A stretch of 64,000 nt of DNA, taken from Pseudoxanthomonas koreensis_A. Lineage in GTDB: Bacteria; Pseudomonadota; Gammaproteobacteria; Xanthomonadales; Xanthomonadaceae. The translations under genes and the position numbers were made by a program. The notes below the pieces were generated by a model, which searched no databases, had not been told where the DNA came from, and was given only the letters and a program-made list of their open reading frames with translations. Position 1 is the stretch's first letter. Every line of letters begins with the position of its first letter. This document shows, piece by piece, positions 38,016-45,769 of the stretch. Location: assembly GCF_041890415.1 (NCBI RefSeq), contig NZ_CP169056.1, forward strand, positions 744,001 through 808,000, written 5' to 3'.

Positions 38016-39362
38016 TCACCCGTGCAGGTCGCGGGCGTGCTGGTGGGTGGCGGGAGCCGGCTGGCTGCCCGCCTGATCGGGTTCGGGCACCGATTCCAGG
38101 TCCACCCGCGCGACATGGGTGGGATGGCGCCCGCGCACGACCAGGTCCCCCGCGTGGGCCACCAGCTCGATCGGCTCCCCGGGCTGGATCCCGGCGTGGC
38201 GAGCGGCGGCGGCCAGCTGGGCCACGCGCGTGTCGCTCACCGATGTGCCCGCCGGCAACTGCGCGTCGAGTGTCTGCTGCATGTGCTGGTGCAGGGGATC
38301 GGCGTGCCACCGGGCGTCGCTGGTGGCGGCCGTGCGTTGCCCCGGTTCGGCCTCGGCCGGCGCCTGGCTGGTACGCGGGTCGCGGCCGGCGTCGTGCAGG
38401 AACTGCAGTCGGCGGCCGGACCCGTCATCGACCCGCAACACCCGGCCGGGGGCACCGAAGTCCAGGCCCCCATCCTGGACCCGGGCTGGATCCAGCCCGA
38501 GGCGCTTGAAGTCGAGCCGCAGCGGCACCTGTTCCATTCCGCCATGCCGCTTCTCGTGTTCGGCGACCCGCAGCACGAAGCCGGCGTAGGCGTTGTGGTA
38601 ACTCACGTTGCGCTGCTTTCCGAGGTTGGCCGGCGAGTCGTCGAAGAAGCATTGCGCCACCGCCTCGAGCTGGCTGTCCGGGATCATGCCGCGGGCATCC
38701 GGCGACAGGCCCGGGGCCAGGCGCGGACCGTCGCGCAGGATGCTGGTGCAGTTGGATGCCAGCACGCCGCGCCGGGCCAGGGTGTTGGCGTCCGGGACCT
38801 GGCCGGTGGTGTGGCTGATCCGGCTGGACAGCGCGTTGAGCGCAGCCTGTTCGGCCCGGGCTTCGGAGAGCCGGCGTTCGGACAGGTACCTGTCGGCCGC
38901 ATCGGTGATGTCGGCCACGCCGCCGTGCGCGGCCTGCTTCAGCGACGACCTGACCTGGCGATGCAGCAGGTCGTTGTTGCGCGTGCTGTCCTTGCGTTCC
39001 AGCGCATGCGAGGTTTCATGGGCCAGCGTCGTCACCAGGAAGTCGTGCAGCGCTTCCCCGGTGCCCTTCGACGGGTTGGCCAGGTAGGTCTCGATGCGCC
39101 GGGGATTGAGGTGGATGGTGCCGTCCTCGCCCCGGTAGCGCCCCGAAAGCGATTCGTTGGTGAACCGGATCGACGTCAGGTGGCCGTCGCGCCAGGCCTT
39201 GCCGAGCAGCGTCCCCAGGTGGGGCGAGCTGTCGATGGCCTTGGCCAGCTCCGCGGCGGCGGCGGGGTGGGACTGCTGCAGGTCGGAGAGCAGCGCCTGG
39301 TCGGGCGTGGCGGTCGAGCGGGCCAGCATGCGCTGGAGCACGGGGGGAAGTTCAAGACGCAT
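38016..39362 (-). CDS. Candidate T4SS effector Ef3: HExxH metallopeptidase-like + C-terminal secretion module
   Basis: A 448-residue protein. The N-terminal block is SSPHLGTLLGKAWRDGHLTSI, with RYRGEDGTIHLNPRRIE behind it. HETSH is at residues 115-119 (TTLAHETSHALERK), and a later acidic helix reads RLSEARAEQAALNALSSRI. The middle module includes DARGMIPDSQLEAVAQC and LRLDFKRLGLDPARVQ. The C-terminal module spans 355-422 (DPLHQHMQQTLDAQLPAG to GRHPTHVARVDL), with a short Gln/His-containing tail. It is the closest relative of Ef2 at the active-site helix. The start is uncertain among ATGs 39362, 39374 and 39428. Confidence 0.75.
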   Translation of the reverse strand: MRLELPPVLQRMLARSTATPDQALLSDLQQSHPAAAAELAKAIDSSPHLGTLLGKAWRDGHLTSIRFTNESLSGRYRGEDGTIHLNPRRIETYLANPSKGTGEALHDFLVTTLAHETSHALERKDSTRNNDLLHRQVRSSLKQAAHGGVADITDAADRYLSERRLSEARAEQAALNALSSRISHTTGQVPDANTLARRGVLASNCTSILRDGPRLAPGLSPDARGMIPDSQLEAVAQCFFDDSPANLGKQRNVSYHNAYAGFVLRVAEHEKRHGGMEQVPLRLDFKRLGLDPARVQDGGLDFGAPGRVLRVDDGSGRRLQFLHDAGRDPRTSQAPAEAEPGQRTAATSDARWHADPLHQHMQQTLDAQLPAGTSVSDTRVAQLAAAARHAGIQPGEPIELVAHAGDLVVRGRHPTHVARVDLESVPEPDQAGSQPAPATHQHARDLHG

Positions 39363-39506
39363 GGATGACCTCATGGATGACAGGTCGGTACCCGTTGCCG
39401 GGGGACCGATGGCGCGGACCAGATGCATCCGCGGGAGCAGCCGTTGCCAGGCCCGCGTTCACGGGCCGGCGTTGTTGCCTGGGCCGGGCATCGGCCCGGC
39501 GGATGT

Positions 39507-40934
39507 TCATTGCAGCAGCCCCGGCGCCGCGCCTGCGGCGTGCGCGGGCTCGGCCGCGGGTTGCCGGCTGGCCTGGCGGGCCGGCGGTGCCTCGCCGCTG
39601 GCGGTGGCGTGCAGGTCCACCGATGCCAGATGGGTGGGGTGGCGGCCGCGCAGGGTGATGCCGTCTGCGGCGACGATGACGTCGATGGGATCCCCGGCGC
39701 GGATGCCTGCGTCCCAGGCGGCCCCGGTGAACCGGTTGATCCAGGGCTGTGCGACCTTGGCATCGGCCGGCAGCGCGTCGCGCAGGCTGTGTTCCAGTTG
39801 CCCCTGCAACGCCGCCCGCGCATCTGCATCGGGCGCATGCGCCGAATGGCCGTCGCGGGCACGGTACGGTGACGGTACGTCCATCCTGGCCCCGCCGCGG
39901 GCCTCGCCACCGAACATCAGCGCGCCGTGCTCGCGTTCGTGCACGAGCACGGGCTGGCGCACCCAGCCATCGTGCTGCCGCGCCCGGTCCAGCAGCGCCT
40001 GGAGGTCAACGCCAAGCGCGCCGGCATCCAGCTCCAGGCGGCCCTCGAAGCGGGTCGCATCGCGCATGCTGGCGATGGTGGCCAGCGCCGGCAGGAAGCT
40101 TTCGTTGTTGTAGAAGCGCTGGTCCAGTGCGCACTCGCCCCAGCGGCGGCTCATGTGGGGGGCGACCATGCCGCGCGCGTCCAGCTCGACGCCGGCCCGC
40201 AGTGGCGGCGCAGGGCCATCGACCGGGGCCACGCAATCGGCGTAACTGGCGCCGCGCTCGCGGAACAGGGCCTGGTCATGCGCCGTGCTGCCTCCGGGCA
40301 GCTGCGCGTGCGCCTGGAAATCGTTGAGCAGCACGTCCAGGTTGCGCGACACCTGGGCCACCACCGGGCCACCGTGCTCGTGCTCGATCCGGCTCATCAA
40401 TGCATTCCAGCCGTGCACCTCGGCCGTGGCTTCGTTGAGGAATTCGCGTTCCTGGAAGTGCTGCATCAGCGGGGTGATGTTGATGGTCCCCTGCTGGCCC
40501 GCCTGGCGGACCGCCTGCGCGAACTCCAGCCGCAGGCGTTCCCTGTGTTCCTGGAACGTCCCCGGAGTGAGCGAGTGATAGGCCTCGTGCGCCAGGGTCG
40601 GGACGAGGCTGTCCTCCTCCTTGCCGGCAAGCTCCTTCTGCATCCGGTAGTCGACCATCATGCTCAGGGTGGGGGGGCGGTACACATCGTGGGCGTGGAA
40701 ATTCACGCTCATGGTCCCGTCGTTGCGCAGGTACTGCGCTTCCGGTTCCCATGCCCTGGATTCGGTGATCCGGGTCAGGCGTCCCATCCGCATCGCGTCG
40801 GACACCATCCCGGCCAGGTATGGCGAACTGCGGATGGCCGATTCGACCCGGTCGGCCAGCCCGCCGGCGCCTGTGTGGCGCAACGTCTCCACCAGGGTGC
40901 CCGGGTCCAGCATGGCTTCTGCGGGTTTGGTCAT
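39507..40934 (-). CDS. Candidate T4SS effector Ef4: HExxH metallopeptidase-like + C-terminal secretion module
   Basis: A 475-residue protein. N-terminal block IRSSPYLAGMVSDAMRMGRLT; HEAYH at residues 116-120 (PTLAHEAYHSLTPG); downstream acidic helix LNEATAEVHGWNALMSRI; middle module with DARGMVAPHMSRRW and RLELDAGALGVD; C-terminal module 377-441 ending GRHPTHLASVDL, then an Ala/Pro/Gln tail. ATG 40934 has AAGGA nine bases upstream. A TTG at 40952 would overlap the Ef5 stop, but the ATG is better supported. Ef4 and Ef5 are only 14 bases apart and must be co-transcribed. Confidence 0.74.
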   Translation of the reverse strand: MTKPAEAMLDPGTLVETLRHTGAGGLADRVESAIRSSPYLAGMVSDAMRMGRLTRITESRAWEPEAQYLRNDGTMSVNFHAHDVYRPPTLSMMVDYRMQKELAGKEEDSLVPTLAHEAYHSLTPGTFQEHRERLRLEFAQAVRQAGQQGTINITPLMQHFQEREFLNEATAEVHGWNALMSRIEHEHGGPVVAQVSRNLDVLLNDFQAHAQLPGGSTAHDQALFRERGASYADCVAPVDGPAPPLRAGVELDARGMVAPHMSRRWGECALDQRFYNNESFLPALATIASMRDATRFEGRLELDAGALGVDLQALLDRARQHDGWVRQPVLVHEREHGALMFGGEARGGARMDVPSPYRARDGHSAHAPDADARAALQGQLEHSLRDALPADAKVAQPWINRFTGAAWDAGIRAGDPIDVIVAADGITLRGRHPTHLASVDLHATASGEAPPARQASRQPAAEPAHAAGAAPGLLQ

Positions 40935-40948
40935 GGCAGCGTCCTTTT

Positions 40949-42484
40949 TCAAAAGGCCAGCGCGGGCGGGCGTGCGGAGTCGACCTGGTGGGCGGCCGGG
41001 CCTTCCTGGCTGGCGCCGGCCTGGCTGCGGTGGCCGGGGGGCGCGGACAGGTCGATCGACGCCACGTGGGTGGGGTGCTGCCCGTGGAGGGTGACCCGGG
41101 TTCCATCGAGGGACGCGCTGATGGCTTCGCCGGGCCGGAAGCCGGCGGTCCTGGCTTCATCGGTGAACTGGGCCAGGCGTTGCCGGCTCACCATCGCCCC
41201 TTCCGGCAGCACGTTGTGGAAGGCCTGCTCGATCTGCAACTGGAGCGGCTCGCGCGCAGGCGTGGTGGAGGCCGGTGCAGGCCTGGGCGGCTCGGGTGCC
41301 TTGGCGTCGCCGTCGGCCGCCGCGGACGGACGGGTGCCGTAGACCGTGACGGTCGTGACCGGCGGCGGGGGCTGTTCACCGAAGGTGATGGCGCCCAGGT
41401 TGGGGTCGTGGATCGTCAGCCGGTGGCCGTGCTTCCACAGCTCGGCCATGCGCATCTGCGCCATTCGCGCGTCGATGCCCACCGCGGCCAGGTCCAGCCG
41501 CACTTCTCCGTCGAACGACGCGTTCTCGGTGCCGTGCCGGATCGCATCCAGGGCATACGCAAAGTACATGGGCCGGTAGTTCGAGGACACCGCGCATTCG
41601 CGCAGGGCGGGCAGCGAGCGCGCGTCCAGGGTTCCGTCGGGGGCCATCCGGATGCCGTCGTGGGGGGTGGGGACGCCGCGCTCGTCGTACTGGACGCACC
41701 CGGTCAGGCCGGTCTGCTGGATGCGCTCGAGGATTCGGTGCCGGTGCACGGCCCAGTCCAGCCGGCTGGACCAGGACATCTGCGCCGGGAAACTCCATTC
41801 CCATTCGGCCACGCCCGGGCTGAGCAGCGCGCGCGCGGTGCTTCCGTTGGCCAACTGCGCCAACGGGGCTTCATTGCCGACCCGGCTGACCAGTGCATTG
41901 ATTCCCTGCAACTGCGCATGGGCTTCTTCGTCGAGGCGGCTGTCGATGAACTGGTTGACGCGCGCGGTCATGTCCAGCCGCGGCCGATCCGGGTTCATCG
42001 CCGAGGCCGCCATGCTGGCCCTCCAGGTGGCCGAGACCAGGTCGGGGACGCCGTGCGGGTTGTGCAGCGCGCAGTCGGCGTGCCAGACCTCGTGGCCCAC
42101 GACCCAGGTCAGCGCATCCTGCCAGCGCTCGGCGCGCGACTGGTGCTCGCGCGGATCGACCACCGGGCCGGGCAGGTCCCGCGACACGATGCTTTCCAGC
42201 ATGGCGGAGTTGACCGCGATGTCCTTGCGGCCCGGGTAATAGGCACCCAGCGCATCCGGGTTGCTGGTGGTGCCGATGGATGCGATGCCGCCCTTCTCGG
42301 CGGTCTTGCGGAACTGGCGGGCCAGGAACGGGGACTGGTTCACCGCCTCGCGGATCTCGTGGGCCAGGTGGTCGTGGCCGCTGCCATGCAAGGGTGCCAG
42401 GAGGGTGCCGACGTGGTCGGGCGGGCCATCGGCCGGCGCGGTGGGCGGCCGATCCTGGGAGGCATTGGTGGAGGATGCGGACAT
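40949..42484 (-). CDS. Candidate T4SS effector Ef5: HExxH metallopeptidase-like + C-terminal secretion module
   Basis: At 511 residues the longest member and the first after virD4 in transcription order. N-terminal block NQSPFLARQFRKTAEKGGIASI with AYYPGRKDIAVNSAMLE behind it; HEVWH at residues 131-135 (WVVGHEVWHADC); acidic helix RLDEEAHAQLQGINALVSRV. The middle module includes VRLDLAAVGIDARMAQ, and a Pro-rich linker precedes the C-terminal module (412-479), which ends GQHPTHVASIDL. The zinc-site helix differs most from the others. ATG 42484 is chosen (AGGA upstream). The gene is 142 bases behind virD4. Confidence 0.74.
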   Translation of the reverse strand: MSASSTNASQDRPPTAPADGPPDHVGTLLAPLHGSGHDHLAHEIREAVNQSPFLARQFRKTAEKGGIASIGTTSNPDALGAYYPGRKDIAVNSAMLESIVSRDLPGPVVDPREHQSRAERWQDALTWVVGHEVWHADCALHNPHGVPDLVSATWRASMAASAMNPDRPRLDMTARVNQFIDSRLDEEAHAQLQGINALVSRVGNEAPLAQLANGSTARALLSPGVAEWEWSFPAQMSWSSRLDWAVHRHRILERIQQTGLTGCVQYDERGVPTPHDGIRMAPDGTLDARSLPALRECAVSSNYRPMYFAYALDAIRHGTENASFDGEVRLDLAAVGIDARMAQMRMAELWKHGHRLTIHDPNLGAITFGEQPPPPVTTVTVYGTRPSAAADGDAKAPEPPRPAPASTTPAREPLQLQIEQAFHNVLPEGAMVSRQRLAQFTDEARTAGFRPGEAISASLDGTRVTLHGQHPTHVASIDLSAPPGHRSQAGASQEGPAAHQVDSARPPALAF

Positions 42485-42626
42485 GTGGATCCTGGGCAAT
42501 CTTGAAAGTGTGTGCGGGGTCGCGTGCCGGGCCGGCGGTTTCAGTCATGCATCGCGGCGGGGACCGCGCGCGGGGGCAGGTGCGCCGCGCATCGACCAGC
42601 GGCGGCACCCACCATGGCCAGGCGGG

Positions 42627-44417
42627 TCATCGCGGCGGCACCGGGTTGGGATCCCCGGCCGGCGCTTCCTGCGCGCCCATCGCCAGCAGCGCCAGGATCG
42701 ACGCCGGGATCTCCGCCGGTGCCGGGACGGGCACCGCCTGCGCCGGCTCCAGCGACAGCGGCGCGACCTCCACCCGCGGCAGCAGGCGGCGGGTGAAATG
42801 GCGCTCCTTGTAGTAGCGGATCTTGCGGCACAGCACCGGGTGGGGCAGGCCCTCGTACAGCACGATGGCCTTGTCCGGGCCGAGCGCCTTCAACTCCTGG
42901 GGCAGCATCAGCGCGCGCCGTTCCAGCATCTCGTTGTCCGACACGCTGCGGCCCTGGCCATGCGAGCGCGTGCGGCTGCGCCTGCGCACGGTGGTGTAGC
43001 CGAGCATGTCCGAGTATTCGTTCGCGTCCTGCTGCTCGCGCGGTGCGAAGATGATCTGCAGCGCATGGTTGGTGATCATGGTGCGCGCCAGTTCCTTGCC
43101 GTACACCGCGTCCAGCTGCGCCATCGACTGCACGATCGGCAGCAGGCGCAGGTTGTAGCCGGCCATGTAGGCGACCGCGCGGGCGAGGATGTCCACCCGC
43201 CCGATGGAGGTGAACTCGTCCATCAGCAGCAGGCACTGGTGCCGCAGCGAGGGATCGTTCTGCGGCAGGACCTTGGTATTGACGTTGATCAGCTGGCTGA
43301 AGAACAGGTTCACGATCAGGCGGCTTTCGGCCAGCTTGTTGGGCTGGATGCCCACGTAGATCGACATCCGCCGGCGGCGCAGGTCACGCAGGTCGAAGTC
43401 GTCGGCGCTGGTGGCTGCATCCAGCACCGGGTTGAGCCACGGGTTCAGCGGCTCGCGCAACGACCCCATGATCGAAGCGAAGGTGACGTCGGCCTGGGAC
43501 AACAGCCCGGCGAACGCGGTGCGCGCGTGTTCGCTCAGGAACGGGCGTTCGGACAGCCGCTGCAGGTAGGGCTTGAGCTCGGAGCCGTCCCCGGAGGCCA
43601 CGCGCAGCACCGTGCCCAGGGTGGGGTGCGGCGCGACCGGGTTGTCCTCGTGCTGCTCGAACACGTACAGGGCAAAGGCCAGGAAGGCGTTGCGCGCATG
43701 ACTGATCCAGAACGTGTCCTTGTCGCCGGCATCCGGGTAGAGCAGGGCCGCGATGGCCTGCAGGTCCGAGACCCGGAAGGCCGGGTCGGCCGAGACGTAG
43801 GACAGCGGGTTCCAGCGATGGGTGCGCCGGTCCTCGGCGAAGGGATTGAACAGGAACACCTCATGGCCGATGGACCTGCGCCAGCCCGAGGTCAGGTCGA
43901 AGTTCTCCTGCTTGATGTCCAGCACCACCACCGACTCGCGGTATTCCAGCAGGTTGGGGACCACCACGCCCACGCCCTTGCCCGAGCGGGTGGGCGCGGC
44001 CAGGATCGCGAACTGCTGCCCGGACAGGCGCAGCTTCATGCCCATGAGGCTGCCGACGATGATCCCGTCGTCCTTGCGCCTGAGGAAGCCGCGCGGCACC
44101 AGGTCCGCCAGGCCGGCGAAGCGGGCGCGGCCATGCAGGTCGTGGTGGCTGCGCAGCTTGAACAGCATCACCACCACCGACAGCCAGGCCAGCATCACCA
44201 GCCCGAAGCCTGCGCCACCGCCCAGCCAGATGCGCCACGCATACGGGGCGACCTGGGGGTGGTCCAGGTGACGCAGGTAGCCGTAATAGGTCCCCACGCT
44301 CACCAGGCCGCCATCCAGCCCCAGCAGCAGGAGCACCAGGTAGCCGGACAGGTACAGGCCACCCAGCAAGGCCAGGCAGCCGGTGATGATGGCGATGAGC
44401 AGGCGCGGAGTGGTCAT
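42627..44417 (-). CDS. virD4: T4SS coupling protein VirD4
   Basis: Inner-membrane hexameric ATPase that recruits substrates to the T4SS; in Xanthomonas its cytoplasmic all-alpha domain binds the XVIPCD of effectors. Of 596 residues, two N-terminal membrane helices (LLIAIITGCLALLGGLYLSGY and GGAGFGLVMLAWLSVVVMLF) precede the motor domain. Walker A is in LAAPTRSGKGVGVVVPN and Walker B in CLLLMDEFTSIGRVD. ATG 44417 is chosen because the first helix begins right after it. It lies between candidate effectors Ef6 (46 bases upstream) and Ef5, so the coupling protein is co-transcribed with its likely cargo. Confidence 0.95.
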   Translation of the reverse strand: MTTPRLLIAIITGCLALLGGLYLSGYLVLLLLGLDGGLVSVGTYYGYLRHLDHPQVAPYAWRIWLGGGAGFGLVMLAWLSVVVMLFKLRSHHDLHGRARFAGLADLVPRGFLRRKDDGIIVGSLMGMKLRLSGQQFAILAAPTRSGKGVGVVVPNLLEYRESVVVLDIKQENFDLTSGWRRSIGHEVFLFNPFAEDRRTHRWNPLSYVSADPAFRVSDLQAIAALLYPDAGDKDTFWISHARNAFLAFALYVFEQHEDNPVAPHPTLGTVLRVASGDGSELKPYLQRLSERPFLSEHARTAFAGLLSQADVTFASIMGSLREPLNPWLNPVLDAATSADDFDLRDLRRRRMSIYVGIQPNKLAESRLIVNLFFSQLINVNTKVLPQNDPSLRHQCLLLMDEFTSIGRVDILARAVAYMAGYNLRLLPIVQSMAQLDAVYGKELARTMITNHALQIIFAPREQQDANEYSDMLGYTTVRRRSRTRSHGQGRSVSDNEMLERRALMLPQELKALGPDKAIVLYEGLPHPVLCRKIRYYKERHFTRRLLPRVEVAPLSLEPAQAVPVPAPAEIPASILALLAMGAQEAPAGDPNPVPPR

Positions 44418-44463
44418 GTGGCGGGGAGCATCGGAGGCGGGGAGCTTGCGTGGTGGCCGGTTG

Positions 44464-45747
44464 CTACATGTGCATCGCGTGCGGCTGGGCCTGGGCCGGG
44501 CGGTGCGCGGCATGCAGTTCGGCGTCCGCGGTCATGCGCTGCGCCTCGGGCGTTGCGTGGCCGGCTGCCGCAGGCGGTGGCTGGCGCAGGTCCACCGCGG
44601 CCACGTGGCTGGGGTGTTCGCCGTGCAGGGTCAGGCGCGTGCCGGCCGCGGCGATGTGGATCCGCTCGCCGGGCTGGATCCCGACCTGTTGCGCGGCATG
44701 GGTGAGCTGGGCGATGCGCTCATGGGACACCGTGCTGCCCGCGGGCAGGTGGGCCTGGAGCGATTGCTGCACGTGCTGGTACAGCGGGTCGACGCGCATG
44801 TCGGCCATCGTCGTGCGCCCTGCCGTCGGGGGAGCACCGGCCAACTGCGGATCACGGCTGTCCGGCACGGCCTGGTTGTCTGCCAGGCTCCACGGGCTGC
44901 GCGCGATTTCCCGGTACGGATCGTCGGGGTGGAATTGGGCCCGCAGTTCCTGCCGCTCCAGGCGCAGGTTCCGGGCGTCATCCAGTTGCTCGATCATGGC
45001 CGGGTCGCGGACCGGTCGCCGGAACGGCAGGGGGATGGTCCCGGCTGGGATGACGACATGGTTCCAGGCGCCCGTGGCGTCGTCGCGTTCGTGGTAGACG
45101 CGCTGGGCGCCGATGATGTCGGGGTCCGAATGGGGGCGGTCGACCCCCGCCTGGGCCCAGGCGGCGCTGAGCCGTCCGGCATAGCTGGCCGATTCGTTCC
45201 TGCCCTCGGCGGAGGACCAGTCGGTGTACTGGCGGATCTGCTCGAGCGTGGATGCCGCGCGCCAGGTACCGGCCGCGGTGTTGTCGAGCATCGTGTTCCA
45301 GATCGGCTCGATGGCCCCGGGCCCGTCGCGTTCCTCGGCCATCAGCATCAGCTTGCGCGGGGTCCAGGCCTCGCGGTCGATGCCGGCCAGTTCGAAGGTC
45401 TCGTCGTGGACCTTGGCCACGGCGCTCCCGGGGAGGTTGAGGGCCTGGTCCCGGCGGCCGCTTTCGTACAGCTGGCTGCGCGTGGCCAGGTCGTTGCGCA
45501 TCAGGTCCACGCCCACCGCTTCCCAGTCGCGCTCGGTCATTCCCGGACGGGTTTCCTCGGCGATGCCCCGCGCATAGGTGTTGGCGGTCTTGCCGGGCAT
45601 GTTGTCGTTGCGCACCACGCCAAGGGCCAGCAGGCCATAGCCGTCGTTGCCGGGCGTGTTGGCCAGGTAGTTCCAGTAGAGCTCCCGGTTGCCCTGCGCC
45701 GCGTAGTGATCCAGGACCCGGAGGTCGCGGGCGGTGAGTTCTGCCAT
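44464..45747 (-). CDS. Candidate T4SS effector Ef6: different N-terminal domain, same C-terminal module
   Basis: A 427-residue protein without HExxH. The N-terminal region (LDHYAAQGNRELYWNYLANT, GNDGYGLLALGVVRNDNMPG) is a pattern I recall from XVIPCD-bearing proteins of Xanthomonadaceae; its biochemical activity is unknown to me. The C-terminal module runs from residue 320 (DPLYQHVQQSLQAHLPAG) to 387 (GEHPSHVAAVDL) and a tail with HRPAQAQPHAMHM. A lipoprotein gene ends 22 bases upstream on the same strand, the arrangement of effector/immunity pairs. No signal peptide. Start ATG 45747. Confidence 0.75.
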   Translation of the reverse strand: MAELTARDLRVLDHYAAQGNRELYWNYLANTPGNDGYGLLALGVVRNDNMPGKTANTYARGIAEETRPGMTERDWEAVGVDLMRNDLATRSQLYESGRRDQALNLPGSAVAKVHDETFELAGIDREAWTPRKLMLMAEERDGPGAIEPIWNTMLDNTAAGTWRAASTLEQIRQYTDWSSAEGRNESASYAGRLSAAWAQAGVDRPHSDPDIIGAQRVYHERDDATGAWNHVVIPAGTIPLPFRRPVRDPAMIEQLDDARNLRLERQELRAQFHPDDPYREIARSPWSLADNQAVPDSRDPQLAGAPPTAGRTTMADMRVDPLYQHVQQSLQAHLPAGSTVSHERIAQLTHAAQQVGIQPGERIHIAAAGTRLTLHGEHPSHVAAVDLRQPPPAAAGHATPEAQRMTADAELHAAHRPAQAQPHAMHM

Positions 45748-45769
45748 GTGGTGTTCCGTCCGTCCGGGT

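Noticed and set aside
42541..42632. Short minus-strand ORF (~29 codons, overlapping the virD4 stop by ATGA) before Ef5
   Set aside because: No ribosome site, motif or signal peptide; too short to support as a gene, though it was considered as a possible immunity peptide.
36419..43500. Long plus-strand frames of 500-800 codons opposite the effector array and virD4
   Set aside because: The minus-strand products share conserved modules and HExxH or Walker motifs; the plus-strand translations are Arg/Gly/Ala-rich without conserved blocks.
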